DNA from: Bifidobacterium italicum
GTDB taxonomy: Bacteria > Actinomycetota > Actinomycetes > Actinomycetales > Bifidobacteriaceae
Direction of reading: 5' to 3'
Length of the DNA stretch: 49,345 bases
NCBI RefSeq assembly: GCF_002286915.1
Contig: NZ_MVOG01000026.1
Coordinates: 1-49,345, forward strand
Program-made: the position numbers and the translations under genes
Notes under the pieces: model-generated
Seen by the model: the letters and a program-made list of their open reading frames with translations, nothing else
What the model was told of the DNA's origin: nothing
Database searches by the model: none
Part shown: positions 15,221 to 25,176 of the stretch, in pieces
How positions within the stretch are numbered: the stretch's first letter is position 1
Layout: each line of letters starts with the position of its first letter

Positions 15221-16519
15221 ATGGACGGGACATTGCACTGGTGGGCTGCGCTCATAGGTCTGGCGCTCGCAATCGTGCTGATTCTGCGTAAACTCAACGC
15301 GACGTATGCATTGCTGCTCGGCGCGCTTGTCGGCTGCCTGCTCGGCGGCGCCTCCTTCGCGGACACGGTGAACATCGTCGTCTCGGGGTCCCAGAGCGTG
15401 ATGGGAACGGTGCTGCGCGTGCTCGCGGCGGGCGTGCTCGCCGGCGTCATGATGGAATCGGGTGCGGCGGAGCGCATCTCCCGCGCCATCGTCAGCACGA
15501 TGGGGGACAAGCTGGCGATCTTCGCGCTCGCATTCGCCACGATGATCATCTGCGCGATCGGCGTGTTCATCCCGGTGGCCGTATTGATCGTCGCGCCGAT
15601 CGCGATCGAGGTGGGCTCGAAGCTGCACATCTCGAAGCTCGCGCTGCTGGTCGCGCTGTCGGGTGGCGGCAAGGCCGGCAACATCATCTCGCCGAATCCG
15701 AACGCGATCGCCGCGGCGTCGGGATTCCACGTCGAACTCGCCGATGTGATGGTGGGCAGCTTCGTGCCCGCGCTGTGCGGACTGGCGATGGCGGTGCTGC
15801 TCGCGTCGATCATGCAGCACAGGAGCACGCCGGTGTCCCTGAAGGACCTGGACGCCCAGGAAAAGGCCGAGCTCGCCGAATCCGACCTGCCGAGCCTGCA
15901 CAGCGCGCTTGTGGCGCCGGTGACGGCCGTCGTGCTGCTGATGCTCGGGCCCATCGGCTCGATGACGCATGTCGCATGGCTCGAACATCTGCAGATCGAT
16001 GCGCTGTACATCCTGCCCTTCGCCGCGATCGTCGGACTGCTCGCGATGCGCAAGGGCTCCCATGTGCTCGAGTACACAAAGTCCGGCATCGGGCGCATGG
16101 TCGACGTCGTGATGATCCTGATCGGCGCCGGCACGATCGGCGGTCTGATCTCCGCTTCCGACCTGCCGCAGCGGATCGTCGACCTGATCAACATGATGGG
16201 CGTGTCCGGATCCCTGCTGGCGCCGATCTCCGGCATCCTGATGGCCGCGGCCACGGCGTCCACCTCGACCGGCGTCATCCTCGCCGCCGGTTCGTTCGGC
16301 GACACGATCCTGAGCTTCGGCACGGCGCCGGCCGCAGCGGCGATCACGATGCAGGCGGGCGCGACCGTCATCGACGCGCTGCCGCAAGGCAACTACTTCC
16401 ACGTCACCGCGAAGTCGATGAACATGACCATCGGCGAGCGCATGAAGGTCGTCCCCTTCGAAGCGGCCGTCGGCCTGACGATGACGGTCGTGGCCACGCT
16501 GCTCACGATCGTCTGGTGA
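15221..16519 (+). CDS. GntP-family permease, probable glycerate transporter
   Basis: This is a 432-residue membrane protein with about 12 hydrophobic segments. It carries the GntP-family features GGGKAGNIISPNPNAIAAAS around 150-170 and a C-terminal STSTGVILAAGS region with ALPQGNYFH near the end. GntP proteins are proton symporters for gluconate and related acids. The partner genes are a glycerate kinase 45 bp downstream and a divergent CdaR regulator, so glycerate is the likely substrate. ATG 15221 has AGAAAGG seven bases upstream; a GTG two codons earlier is possible. Substrate is inferred from context. Confidence 0.85.
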   Translation: MDGTLHWWAALIGLALAIVLILRKLNATYALLLGALVGCLLGGASFADTVNIVVSGSQSVMGTVLRVLAAGVLAGVMMESGAAERISRAIVSTMGDKLAIFALAFATMIICAIGVFIPVAVLIVAPIAIEVGSKLHISKLALLVALSGGGKAGNIISPNPNAIAAASGFHVELADVMVGSFVPALCGLAMAVLLASIMQHRSTPVSLKDLDAQEKAELAESDLPSLHSALVAPVTAVVLLMLGPIGSMTHVAWLEHLQIDALYILPFAAIVGLLAMRKGSHVLEYTKSGIGRMVDVVMILIGAGTIGGLISASDLPQRIVDLINMMGVSGSLLAPISGILMAAATASTSTGVILAAGSFGDTILSFGTAPAAAAITMQAGATVIDALPQGNYFHVTAKSMNMTIGERMKVVPFEAAVGLTMTVVATLLTIVW

Positions 16520-16564
16520 ACGAAGCGCATGATCCGATGGACGCGACTACGGAAAGGACCCATC

Positions 16565-17722
16565 ATGAAAATCATCATCGCTCCCGATTCCTTCAAAGGA
16601 TGCATGAGCGCCCGGCAGGCGTGCGAGGCGATCGAACGCGGCGTGCGCGGCGTGCTGCCCGACGCCGAATGCGTGCTCGTGCCGATGGCCGATGGCGGCG
16701 AGGGCACCGTGCAGTCGCTCGTGGACGCCACCGGCGGCACGATGCTCGAGGCGACGGTGACCGGGCCGCTGGGTGCGCCTGTGCGCGCGCGGTACGGCAT
16801 GCTCGGCGACGGCCGCACGGCGATCATCGAGATGGCGGCCGCCAGCGGCATCGGCTATGTGGATGAGACGACCCGCGACCCGCGCGTCACGACCACCTAC
16901 GGTGTGGGCGAGCTCATCCGCGACGCGCTCGACCGTGGCGTCACGTCGTTCATCATCGGCCTTGGCGGCTCGGCGACGAACGACGGGGGCGCGGGCATGG
17001 CGCAGGCGCTCGGCGCGCATCTGCTCGACGACGACGGCGAGGAGCTGCACTTCGGCGGTGCGGCGCTCGCCGGCCTCGCCGCAATCGACGTCTCCGAACT
17101 GGATCCACGGATCGCGACGGCCGATATCCGTCTGGCCTCCGACGTGACGAATCCGTTGACCGGCCCGCAGGGCGCGTCGGTTGTCTTCGGGCCCCAGAAA
17201 GGCGCCGACGCCGCGACGGTGACCGAACTCGACGCGGCGTTGCGCCATTACGCGTCCATCGCGGCGCGCGATCTTGGGCGTGACGTGGAGAGCGTACCCG
17301 GGGCCGGGGCGGCAGGAGGGCTTGGCGCCGGCTTTCTGGCGTTCACCGGCGCGCGGATGCGATCGGGCGTCTCCCTCGTGGTGGAGGCGACCGGTCTCAA
17401 GGAACTGGCGGCCGGCGCGGATTGGTGTTTCACCGGCGAAGGCGGCATCGACGGCCAGACGCGGTACGGCAAGACGCCGATCGGCGTGGCCCATGCCGTC
17501 AAGGAGGCCGCGCCGCATTGCACGGTCGTGGCGCTCGCCGGGAATGTGGGCGACGGCATCGGGGAACTGTACGGCGAGGGCATCGACGCCGTGTTCGGCA
17601 TCGTTCCCGGTGCGCAGAGCCTGGAACGGGCGCTCGCTTCCGGGACGGCGAATCTCGAACGCTGCGCCTCGAACGTGGCGCGCCTGATCGCCTGCGCGAC
17701 GGGTGCGGCGCCCCGAGCCTGA
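16565..17722 (+). CDS. Glycerate kinase (GarK/GlxK type)
   Basis: This is a 385-residue enzyme phosphorylating D-glycerate with ATP, feeding glycolysis. Family landmarks are APDSFKGCMSARQACEAI at 6-23, MADGGEGT at 42-49, IIGLGGSATNDGGAGMAQAL and the C-terminal TGEGGIDGQTRYGKTP. The product of class I glycerate kinases is 2-phosphoglycerate; the specificity here is assumed from the family. AAAGGA precedes the ATG. It is cotranscribed with the permease and terminated by the hairpin at 17736-17784. Length is normal. Confidence 0.92.
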   Translation: MKIIIAPDSFKGCMSARQACEAIERGVRGVLPDAECVLVPMADGGEGTVQSLVDATGGTMLEATVTGPLGAPVRARYGMLGDGRTAIIEMAAASGIGYVDETTRDPRVTTTYGVGELIRDALDRGVTSFIIGLGGSATNDGGAGMAQALGAHLLDDDGEELHFGGAALAGLAAIDVSELDPRIATADIRLASDVTNPLTGPQGASVVFGPQKGADAATVTELDAALRHYASIAARDLGRDVESVPGAGAAGGLGAGFLAFTGARMRSGVSLVVEATGLKELAAGADWCFTGEGGIDGQTRYGKTPIGVAHAVKEAAPHCTVVALAGNVGDGIGELYGEGIDAVFGIVPGAQSLERALASGTANLERCASNVARLIACATGAAPRA

Positions 17723-17735
17723 TGCGATCATGCCG

Positions 17736-17784
17736 ACGAAAGGAGGGTGCGGCCGCCGTGACGGCGCCCGCACCCTCCTTTCGT
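17736..17784. terminator. Bidirectional terminator between glycerate kinase and ABC permease
   Basis: A perfect 17-bp stem (ACGAAAGGAGGGTGCGG at 17736-17752 with its complement at 17768-17784) encloses a 15-nt loop. It lies in the gap of two convergent genes, with AAAGG and CCTTT in opposite arms, so it can act both ways. Confidence 0.82.
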
Positions 17785-17803
17785 CGTGCTGTGCCGGTCG
17801 GCG

Positions 17804-20638
17804 CTATTCGCTGGCGACGGCGTCAAGCACCGGCTGCTTCAATGCGCGTCGCGCCGGCGAGATGCTGGCGACGAGGCCGACGAGGATCGCGGCGACGAGG
17901 AACAGCACGAGCTGGTCCCACGGGATCGCCAACGTCGTCATGCCCTGCGACTCGTAGGCGATGCGGATCACGACTCCGGCCGCCACGCCGACGACGATGC
18001 CGGCGAGCGTGCCGAACACCGAGAGGATGACCGCCTCGATCGCGAGCATGCCGCGCACCTGGCCGTTCGACGTGCCGATCGCCCGCAGCAGGCCGATCTC
18101 CTTCGTGCGTTCGGACACGTTGAGCGCCAACGTGTTGACGATGCCGAAGATCGCGATGATGATCGACAATGCGAGCAGCGCGTAGATGATCGCGAGCATC
18201 GAGTTGATCATCGAGCTCATCGACGACTTGAATTCGTCGCGCGTGAGGATCGAGACCGTGTAGAACGGCTTCGCGGTCTTCTTCAGGTCCTCGCCGAGTT
18301 TCGCGACGTCCGCGCCGGGCTTGGCCTGCACGTACATCTGCGTGACCATCATCATGTCCTCGCCCGTGAGCTTCTCGGCCGTCGGCAACGAGACGAAGAT
18401 GCTGTCCGAGTACAGGGAGTCGTCGATGATCGCGCCGATCCTGATCCGCTCCTTCTTCGTTTCGGTCTTCGTCTTGACGAACCGCTTCGGATCGACGTCC
18501 TGCGCCTGCTTGACGACGTTCTCCGCCTCCTTCGCCTTGATCTGCGCCCCGGTGGCATTGCCGGATGCCGCGAGCCGCTGCGCCTCGGCCTGCAGCGCCG
18601 CCGCCTGCTCCTCGATCTGCTTGCGGTAGGCTTCGGACGCCTGCTTCGTGGCATCCTCGTCGACGCTTGTGTTCTCCGATTCGAGGTCGATCACATCGCC
18701 GATCTTCCAGTGTTCGTCATCGGCGACGGTGCGGCCGATCGCGGCCTCGCCGTCGTCGATCGCCTTCGCGGCGTCGCCTTCCTGGCTTTCTATCGGGGCG
18801 AGCTTCGTGAGCAGGTCGGTCTTGATCGCGGCCGTCATGACGTCCTTGCCGGCGTTCGTCGCCTCCACGGTCGGCAGCATGTACACGGCCGACGAAGCGC
18901 CGACGCCGTCGGTCTTCTCGATCGCGTCGACGGCCTTCGTGGAGATCGGCTGCGTCATGCTCGCCGTCATCGCCACATAGTCGGCGTTCACGTTGTTGTC
19001 GACGAGGTTGCTCACCGACGTCTTCATCGAGGAGGCGACGACGCCGAGGCAGCTGACGATCGCGACGCCGATGAATAGCGCGGCCGCCGTGTTCGCGGTG
19101 CGGCGCTTCGCACGCCCGATGTTGCGCGTCGCGAGCTTGCCGGTGACCGGGAACGCCTTCGACGGGAGCCAGCCGAGCGCCTTCGCGGCGGGTGCGACGA
19201 AGGCCGGCGCGCAGACGATCGCGCCGATGATGACGAATCCGGCGCCGAGACCGAGCGTCCAACCGGAGCCCATGTCCTTGAGCCATTGCCAATCCACGCG
19301 CTTCGCGGCGTCGAGGTAGCACAGCGTCCACCATGCGGCGCCGACGACGACCATGACGACGCCGATCCATCCGCGGGCCCTGACCGGCTTCTCGGGATTG
19401 ACCGTCTCGTTCATCGCCTGGATCGGGGGAGCGGTCGCGGCCGTTTTGGCCGGCAGCGTCGCGCCGATGATCGTCACGACGACGCCGACGATGACACCGA
19501 CGACCACATCGGTTGCCGACGGGGCGGGCGAGCCGGACAGCGGCATGCCGCCGCTCGTCATGCCCTTCGCGATCGCCTCGAGCAGACCCCAGCCGAGCAG
19601 CACGCCGATGCCGGAGCCGACGACGCCGAGGATGACGGCCTGGACGAGCACGCTCGCGAACACCTGCAGCGGCGAGGCGCCGACCGAGCGAAGCAACGCG
19701 TAGCCGCGCATCGATTCGCGCACGATCATCGTGAACGTGTTCGCGATGATGAACGCTCCGACGAACAACGCGATCGCCGCGAAGATCAGGATCAGCGGCT
19801 GGATGAAGCCGAGCTGGTCCTGGATGCTCTTCGTCGCGTCGTCGCGCACCGAGTCGCCGGTCACGGCGTGCGCGTCGGCGCCCTTCGGCAGCTCCTTGTT
19901 GATGCGGTCGGCGAGTTGCTGCTGCGCCTCGGCATCGAGCGGCGTCGTCTTGTCGCCGTAGACGCCGATGAACTGGACGCTCGACGTGTCCTCGCCCTCC
20001 TGCTGCAGCGTGTGCTCGACGAAGCTCGGGCGCGCGAGGATCAGGATCGCGCCGAGCTGCGTCGATGGCGATGTGAAGACGCCCGAGACGGTCATCTCAT
20101 GCACCTCGCCGTCGACGACGATCTTCGCCGTGTCGCCGGTCTTGAGGCCGGCCTTGTCGGCCGTGTCCTCGAGCAGCGCGATCTCACTGTCCGTCTGCGG
20201 GTATTCGCCGGAGACGAAATGCGCCGAGCGCCACGGATCGTCCGTGTCGACGCCGATGACGAGCGTCGGCGCGCCGACCGTCGTCATCGCGTCGCCGTCG
20301 TGGTCGAGCAGGACGACGTTGCTCAGCTGGTGCGTCGCGTCGGCGCTGACGACACCGTCGACCTTCTCGATGTCGGCGATGACGTCGGTGCTGATCTCGT
20401 TGTAGGTGCTGTTGTAGGAGCCGAGGCTGTCCTCGCCGTCCTTCTTCTGCTCGGTCGCACCGCGTACGTAGACGTCGGCGTCCGAGTTCGAGCCCATCAT
20501 CTGCGCGACCTGGTCGTTGAGCATCTCGCGGAAGCAGAACGAGCCGACGACGAACGCGACGCCGAGCGCGATCGCGATGATCGACATGATGAAGCGGCGG
20601 AAATGCGCCTTGGTATCCCTTAATCCGATACGGAACAT
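17804..20638 (-). CDS. ABC transporter permease with two FtsX domains
   Basis: This is a 944-residue membrane protein of the MacB/FtsX superfamily. A first N-terminal TM helix (about 18-40) is followed by a large extracytoplasmic domain. Three TM helices and an internal junction come next, then a second copy of the helix-extracytoplasmic domain-three-TM arrangement ending in SPARRALKQPVLDAVASE. The second extracytoplasmic domain has an Ala/Gln/Lys-rich coiled-coil stretch. Such proteins with a MacB/LolD-type ATPase move peptides, antibiotics or lipoproteins, or work mechanically on the envelope. MFRIGLRDTKAHFRR at 20638 is the family-like N-terminus. The start lies 7 bp after the stop of the ATPase gene. 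The substrate is unknown. Confidence 0.88.
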   Translation of the reverse strand: MFRIGLRDTKAHFRRFIMSIIAIALGVAFVVGSFCFREMLNDQVAQMMGSNSDADVYVRGATEQKKDGEDSLGSYNSTYNEISTDVIADIEKVDGVVSADATHQLSNVVLLDHDGDAMTTVGAPTLVIGVDTDDPWRSAHFVSGEYPQTDSEIALLEDTADKAGLKTGDTAKIVVDGEVHEMTVSGVFTSPSTQLGAILILARPSFVEHTLQQEGEDTSSVQFIGVYGDKTTPLDAEAQQQLADRINKELPKGADAHAVTGDSVRDDATKSIQDQLGFIQPLILIFAAIALFVGAFIIANTFTMIVRESMRGYALLRSVGASPLQVFASVLVQAVILGVVGSGIGVLLGWGLLEAIAKGMTSGGMPLSGSPAPSATDVVVGVIVGVVVTIIGATLPAKTAATAPPIQAMNETVNPEKPVRARGWIGVVMVVVGAAWWTLCYLDAAKRVDWQWLKDMGSGWTLGLGAGFVIIGAIVCAPAFVAPAAKALGWLPSKAFPVTGKLATRNIGRAKRRTANTAAALFIGVAIVSCLGVVASSMKTSVSNLVDNNVNADYVAMTASMTQPISTKAVDAIEKTDGVGASSAVYMLPTVEATNAGKDVMTAAIKTDLLTKLAPIESQEGDAAKAIDDGEAAIGRTVADDEHWKIGDVIDLESENTSVDEDATKQASEAYRKQIEEQAAALQAEAQRLAASGNATGAQIKAKEAENVVKQAQDVDPKRFVKTKTETKKERIRIGAIIDDSLYSDSIFVSLPTAEKLTGEDMMMVTQMYVQAKPGADVAKLGEDLKKTAKPFYTVSILTRDEFKSSMSSMINSMLAIIYALLALSIIIAIFGIVNTLALNVSERTKEIGLLRAIGTSNGQVRGMLAIEAVILSVFGTLAGIVVGVAAGVVIRIAYESQGMTTLAIPWDQLVLFLVAAILVGLVASISPARRALKQPVLDAVASE

Positions 20639-20645
20639 CGTTGGC

Positions 20646-21452
<807 letters not shown>

Positions 21453-22056
21453 ATGTACCTTTCACGTAGGTGTGTCGAGGATGCGCGCATGGATGCGCCG
21501 TTCGCGCGGGACCATGCGCCCGGTGTCGTTACCCTGTACCCAATTATCCGCTGCCGCGCATGCGCGGGGCCGTGACCGCCGTCACGATATGCGGCGCCGG
21601 TCGGCGTCGCATATGACATCGGTCACCGTTCCGGCAGGTCCTCCCGCATCTAGCGCGCCGGGACGCGGATCTCCACGACCGAAGCGTAGCGTGTCATGCG
21701 GCATCGGGCGGCGATATGTCCATTTCCATGGACCGTTCGTCCGCAGGGACGCCGACGGGAACCGCCGTCGCGGCCACGCGGCGGCCGCTTGGCTCCACTA
21801 TCGCCCATATCGCCGGCGCAATGCGTCAATGCGCGGTTGCATCCTGTGCCGGGATCGGCAACCATTGGTTGCATCGGCGCCGTTCCAACGATCGCTCGAG
21901 TCCGGCGGCGCGTCGCCCCGGCGCCCGTCCGTCTCACGATGCGAGACCCGTATCGGTCGCGGTGCGCCGCGCAACCGGCGATAGGGGTCCGGCGGTACAG
22001 TGGTCGCACGCCGGATCGGGCACGGGCCCGCGGCGGGACGGACGAAGGAGCGGACG
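21453..22056. other. 604-bp intergenic region with several dyads
   Basis: No convincing protein or RNA gene is seen; the open frames here have random, Arg-rich composition. Noted structures: palindrome CCGCGCATGCGCGG (21554-21567), dyad GTGAC-CGCC-GTCAC (21572-21585), a 12-bp hairpin with arms ATATGCGGCGCC (21587-21598) and GGCGTCGCATAT (21603-21614), and GCAACCA-T-TGGTTGC (21858-21872). It holds the promoters of both divergent units: the ABC exporter to the left and xerC to the right. Confidence 0.5.
21996..22001 (+). promoter_or_regulatory. Candidate -10 of xerC (TACAGT)
   Basis: TACAGT lies 55 bp before the xerC ATG. The -35 region is GC-rich and not clear. Confidence 0.4.
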
Positions 22057-22974
22057 ATGGCGGATGCGCGGCGCATGGTCGAGGAATACATAGGGTACCT
22101 GCGCGGCGCCAAGGGGCTGAGCGAGCACACGATCGCCGCCTACCGCGGCGACCTGCTCGCCTGCATCGGCGTCCTCGAATCCTTTGGCCGTACCGATCCC
22201 AGCGACGTGACGCTCGACGACCTGCGCATGTGGATGGCGCACGATGCGAAGCGGCTCGCGAAAAGCAGCCTCGCGCGCCGGACGATCGCCGTGCGCGGCT
22301 TCTTCGCGTGGGCCCGCCGCAACGGGCGCATCGCGCACGACCCGGCGGCCTCTCTGAGCACGCCGAAACTGCCCGGCACGCTGCCCGCCGTGCTCAACGA
22401 GACTCAGGCCGAGACGCTGATGGACACCGTCGACGTGGAGACGGAGGCCGACGAGGATCCGCATCGCCGGGCGCTCGCGCTGCGCGACTGCGCGATGGTC
22501 GAACTGCTGTACGCGACAGGCATCCGCGTCGCCGAACTCGTCGCGATGGATCTGCATAGCGTGCGTTACGGCAACCGCACGATCACCGTCACCGGCAAGG
22601 GGGACAAGCAGCGCGTCGTGCCGTTCGGGCTGCCGGCGCAGCGCGCGCTCGAACGGTGGACGGGGCAGGGGAGGCCCCGATTGGCGACGGCGCGTTCCGG
22701 CGAGGCGTTGTTCCTGGGGGCGCGCGGCGGTCGCGTCGACCAACGGGTCGTGCGCGACGTCGTGCACCGCGAGGCGGCGCGCGCCGGCGTGCCCGACATC
22801 TCGCCGCATGCGTTGCGCCACAGCGCCGCGACGCATATGCTCGACGGCGGCGCCGACCTGCGCGAGGTGCAGGAGATGCTCGGGCATTCGTCGCTGCAGA
22901 CGACGCAGCGCTACACGCATGTCTCGATCGAGCAGCTCAAGGCGCGCTACGCGCAGGCCTTCCCTCGCGCGTGA
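22057..22974 (+). CDS. xerC: Site-specific tyrosine recombinase XerC
   Basis: This is a 305-residue tyrosine recombinase, the probable partner of XerD at dif. The N-terminal core-binding domain is about 5-100 and the catalytic domain about 112-300. The catalytic set is complete: R157 (TGIRVAE), K181 (TGKGDKQR), H251 and R254 (HALRHSAATH), H277 (GHSSLQTTQ) and Y286. GAAGGAG at 22043-22049 fixes ATG 22057. It is called XerC because the copy near infC fits XerD by context; the two names could be exchanged. It stands alone between non-coding stretches. No other phage or integron genes are near, so a prophage integrase is unlikely. Confidence 0.9.
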   Translation: MADARRMVEEYIGYLRGAKGLSEHTIAAYRGDLLACIGVLESFGRTDPSDVTLDDLRMWMAHDAKRLAKSSLARRTIAVRGFFAWARRNGRIAHDPAASLSTPKLPGTLPAVLNETQAETLMDTVDVETEADEDPHRRALALRDCAMVELLYATGIRVAELVAMDLHSVRYGNRTITVTGKGDKQRVVPFGLPAQRALERWTGQGRPRLATARSGEALFLGARGGRVDQRVVRDVVHREAARAGVPDISPHALRHSAATHMLDGGADLREVQEMLGHSSLQTTQRYTHVSIEQLKARYAQAFPRA

Positions 22975-23335
22975 ACCGCACCCGTTTCACGCAGTGAGAA
23001 CACGCGGTGGGCACGGTGGGGACGGCGTCCGCGATCGTATGCAAACGCTTGCATCATCATGGCGGTCACGGAGAGTGGAGGCCATGCGCAGTCAAGCGCG
23101 TTGCGACGGCGCCGTTTCGCGGCGCGGACGCCGGACCGTCCCCGTCGCGATGGATGGCGTGGCGGCCGCGAAGGTGCGCGTCGTTGATGACAGCGTTATC
23201 GTTCCCGGCGGTTGCACGGCTGTGGCACAATGGGGAGTTAATCGGCGATGGGGTCGGAACTCGAACGGTTTCGGCCCCATTGTGTTCGGCGGGGGACGAC
23301 CCCGTCGTCCGACCCAAGGAAAAAGGAGTGATCCC
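22975..23335 (+). promoter_or_regulatory. Upstream region and structured leader of the opp operon
   Basis: This 361-bp region has no gene. It contains a LacI-type operator-like dyad (see 23039-23054). A perfect 10-bp inverted repeat CACAATGGGG (23226-23235) / CCCCATTGTG (23275-23284) is also present. The second arm can alternatively pair with the ATGGGGTCGGAA segment just before it. Another hairpin, GGACGA-CCCCG-TCGTCC, lies shortly before the AAAGGAG Shine-Dalgarno. These suggest regulation at both DNA and RNA level. Confidence 0.5.
23039..23054. promoter_or_regulatory. LacI-family operator-like dyad ATGCAAACGCTTGCAT
   Basis: A near-perfect 16-bp palindrome around a central CG, matching the general LacI-family form (AAnCGnTT core). 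It is about 65 bp after the xerC stop and 280 bp before oppA. No LacI-type gene is in the window. Confidence 0.55.
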
Positions 23336-24961
23336 ATGAAGAAGAAGGCAATCGCCGTCGTCGCAGGCGCCTGCGCGCTCGGCATGCTGCTCGGTGGCTG
23401 CGGCGGATCGGGCGGCGCGTCCAACGCCGACGGCAACGTCATCACCGCGTTCAACTCGGAGCCGCAGAACGCGCTGATCCCGGGCGACACGAACGAGACC
23501 GGCGGCGGCAAGGTCGGCCAGTTGCTCTTCGCGAACCTCGTGCGTTACGACTCGAAGGGCGACACGAAGATGGAAGTGGCCGATTCGATCGAGCCGAACA
23601 AGGACGCGACGCAGTACACCGTCAAGCTCAAGGACGGCTGGAAGTTCACCGACGGCACGCCGGTGACGGCCGAGTCCTTCACGAAGTCGTGGAGCTACAC
23701 GGCCAACGCGAAGAACGCGCAGAAGTGCTCGTCGTTCTTCGGCATGATCAAGGGCTATGACGACCTGCAGAAGGACGGCCTCAAGGGCGACGAGCAGCTC
23801 TCCGGCCTCAAGGTCGTCGACGACGAGACCTTCACCGTGGACCTGACGCAGCCGGATTCGGTCTTCCCGACCAAGGTCGGCTATCTGGCCTTCGCGCCGC
23901 TGCCGGAGTCCTTCTACAAGGATCCGAAGGCCTTCGGCGAGAAGCCGGTCGGCAACGGCATGTACAAGCTCGACAAGTGGGACCACAACTCGCAGATCGT
24001 GCTGACGAAGAACGCCGACTACAAGGGCGAGGAGAAGCCGAAGAACGACGGCGTCACCTTCAAGATCTACACGTCCCCCGATTCCGCCTACGCCGATGTG
24101 CAGGCCGGCAACCTCGACGTGATGGACACCGTCCCGGCCTCCGACACGAAGACCTTCGAGAAGGATTCGTCCGTCGAGGCCTACAACAAGGCCGGATCGG
24201 TCATCCAGACCTTCACGATCCCCGCGGGCATGAAGCATTGGGAGACCAACACCAAGGAAGGCCAGCTGCGTCGTCAGGCGCTGTCGATGGCGATCGACCG
24301 CGAGCAGATCGTCAGCAAGGTGCTCAACGGCGTCGGCACGCCGGCGACCGATTTCACGGCGCCGGTCATCCCGGGCTATTCGAAGGACCTCAAGAACGCC
24401 AAGTACCTCAAGGCCGACCCGGCCGAGGCCAAGAAGCTGTGGGCCCAGGCCGAGGCCATCGCCAAGTGGGACGGCACGCTCACCTTCTCGTTCAACGCCG
24501 ATGGCGGCGCGCAGCCGATCTATGACGCGATCGTCAACCAGGTGAAGAACAACCTCGGCATCAAGGCCGCGACGAACCCGATGCCGACCTTCCAGGAGTT
24601 CCGCAACGCGGTCTCCGAGCGCAAGATCGACGGCGCGTTCCGCACCGGCTGGCAGCCGGACTACCCGTCGGCCGAGAACTACCTGTACCAGCTCTACGAT
24701 TCGGCCGCGGCCGACGGAAACGGCTCGAACGACGGCGACTACAAGAACCCCGAGGTCGACGAGCTGCTGGGCAAGGCGGCAGCAGCGACGAGCAACGACG
24801 AGCAGATCGACCTCTACCATCAGACCGAGGAGATCCTGCTCGAGCAGCTTCCGACCGTTCCGCTGTACTACTCGAACGCGAACGGCGTGGCCGCCAAGGG
24901 CGTCAAGGGCTTCGAGATGGACTGGCAGAACCAGCCGATCTACGGGAACATGACGAAGTGA
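23336..24961 (+). CDS. oppA: Oligopeptide ABC transporter substrate-binding lipoprotein
   Basis: This is a 541-residue family 5 extracellular solute-binding protein. A lipoprotein signal (MKKKAIAVVAGACALGMLLGG) ends with the lipobox LGGC, whose Cys at 22 would be lipidated. A Gly/Ser linker and the large two-lobe domain (DGWKFTDGTPVTAESF, then PVGNGMYKLDKWDH) follow. It captures oligopeptides outside the membrane for OppBCDF. AAAAGGAG lies seven bases before ATG 23336. The strong terminator at 24992-25060 suggests separate, higher expression of oppA compared with the permease genes, which have their own promoter. Peptide specificity is not readable. Confidence 0.94.
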   Translation: MKKKAIAVVAGACALGMLLGGCGGSGGASNADGNVITAFNSEPQNALIPGDTNETGGGKVGQLLFANLVRYDSKGDTKMEVADSIEPNKDATQYTVKLKDGWKFTDGTPVTAESFTKSWSYTANAKNAQKCSSFFGMIKGYDDLQKDGLKGDEQLSGLKVVDDETFTVDLTQPDSVFPTKVGYLAFAPLPESFYKDPKAFGEKPVGNGMYKLDKWDHNSQIVLTKNADYKGEEKPKNDGVTFKIYTSPDSAYADVQAGNLDVMDTVPASDTKTFEKDSSVEAYNKAGSVIQTFTIPAGMKHWETNTKEGQLRRQALSMAIDREQIVSKVLNGVGTPATDFTAPVIPGYSKDLKNAKYLKADPAEAKKLWAQAEAIAKWDGTLTFSFNADGGAQPIYDAIVNQVKNNLGIKAATNPMPTFQEFRNAVSERKIDGAFRTGWQPDYPSAENYLYQLYDSAAADGNGSNDGDYKNPEVDELLGKAAAATSNDEQIDLYHQTEEILLEQLPTVPLYYSNANGVAAKGVKGFEMDWQNQPIYGNMTK

Positions 24962-24991
24962 ATCGGCGCATGACGCGGTCCGGGCGATGAC

Positions 24992-25060
24992 CGGACGACG
25001 GCACGGGAAAGGGCTTCGGAACCTTCAAGGTTCCGGAGCCCTTTCCCGTGCCGTCGTCCG
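24992..25060 (+). terminator. Very long hairpin terminator after oppA
   Basis: A 32-bp stem (24992-25023 with 25029-25060) is perfect apart from one G-U pair and closes a TTCAA loop. It starts 30 bp past the oppA stop. Confidence 0.88.
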
Positions 25061-25092
25061 TCGGCGCGACGGCGCCGGGCGCCGTCCGCCGC

Positions 25093-25176
25093 TCAGTCGC
25101 GCCGGGTCTCCTCGGCGGTCTCGGGCTCGTCGTCGAAGAGCTCGATGCGGACGGTCACGGTCGGCTCGTCGTGCAT
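25093..25176 (-). CDS. Possible 27-residue acidic peptide
   Basis: This short frame begins MHDEPTVTVRIELFDDEPET and ends in a charged tail. It has a purine-rich AAAGGGGG upstream and a TATGAT-like -10 on the same strand (25220-25225). Nothing is known of its function, and codon content alone cannot prove it is translated. It lies between the oppA terminator and the oppB promoter. Confidence 0.3.
   Translation of the reverse strand: MHDEPTVTVRIELFDDEPETAEETRRD

Noticed and set aside
22057..22974. Phage or integron integrase
   Set aside because: Length and motifs fit XerC, the partner XerD is present, and no phage, att site or cassette genes are nearby.
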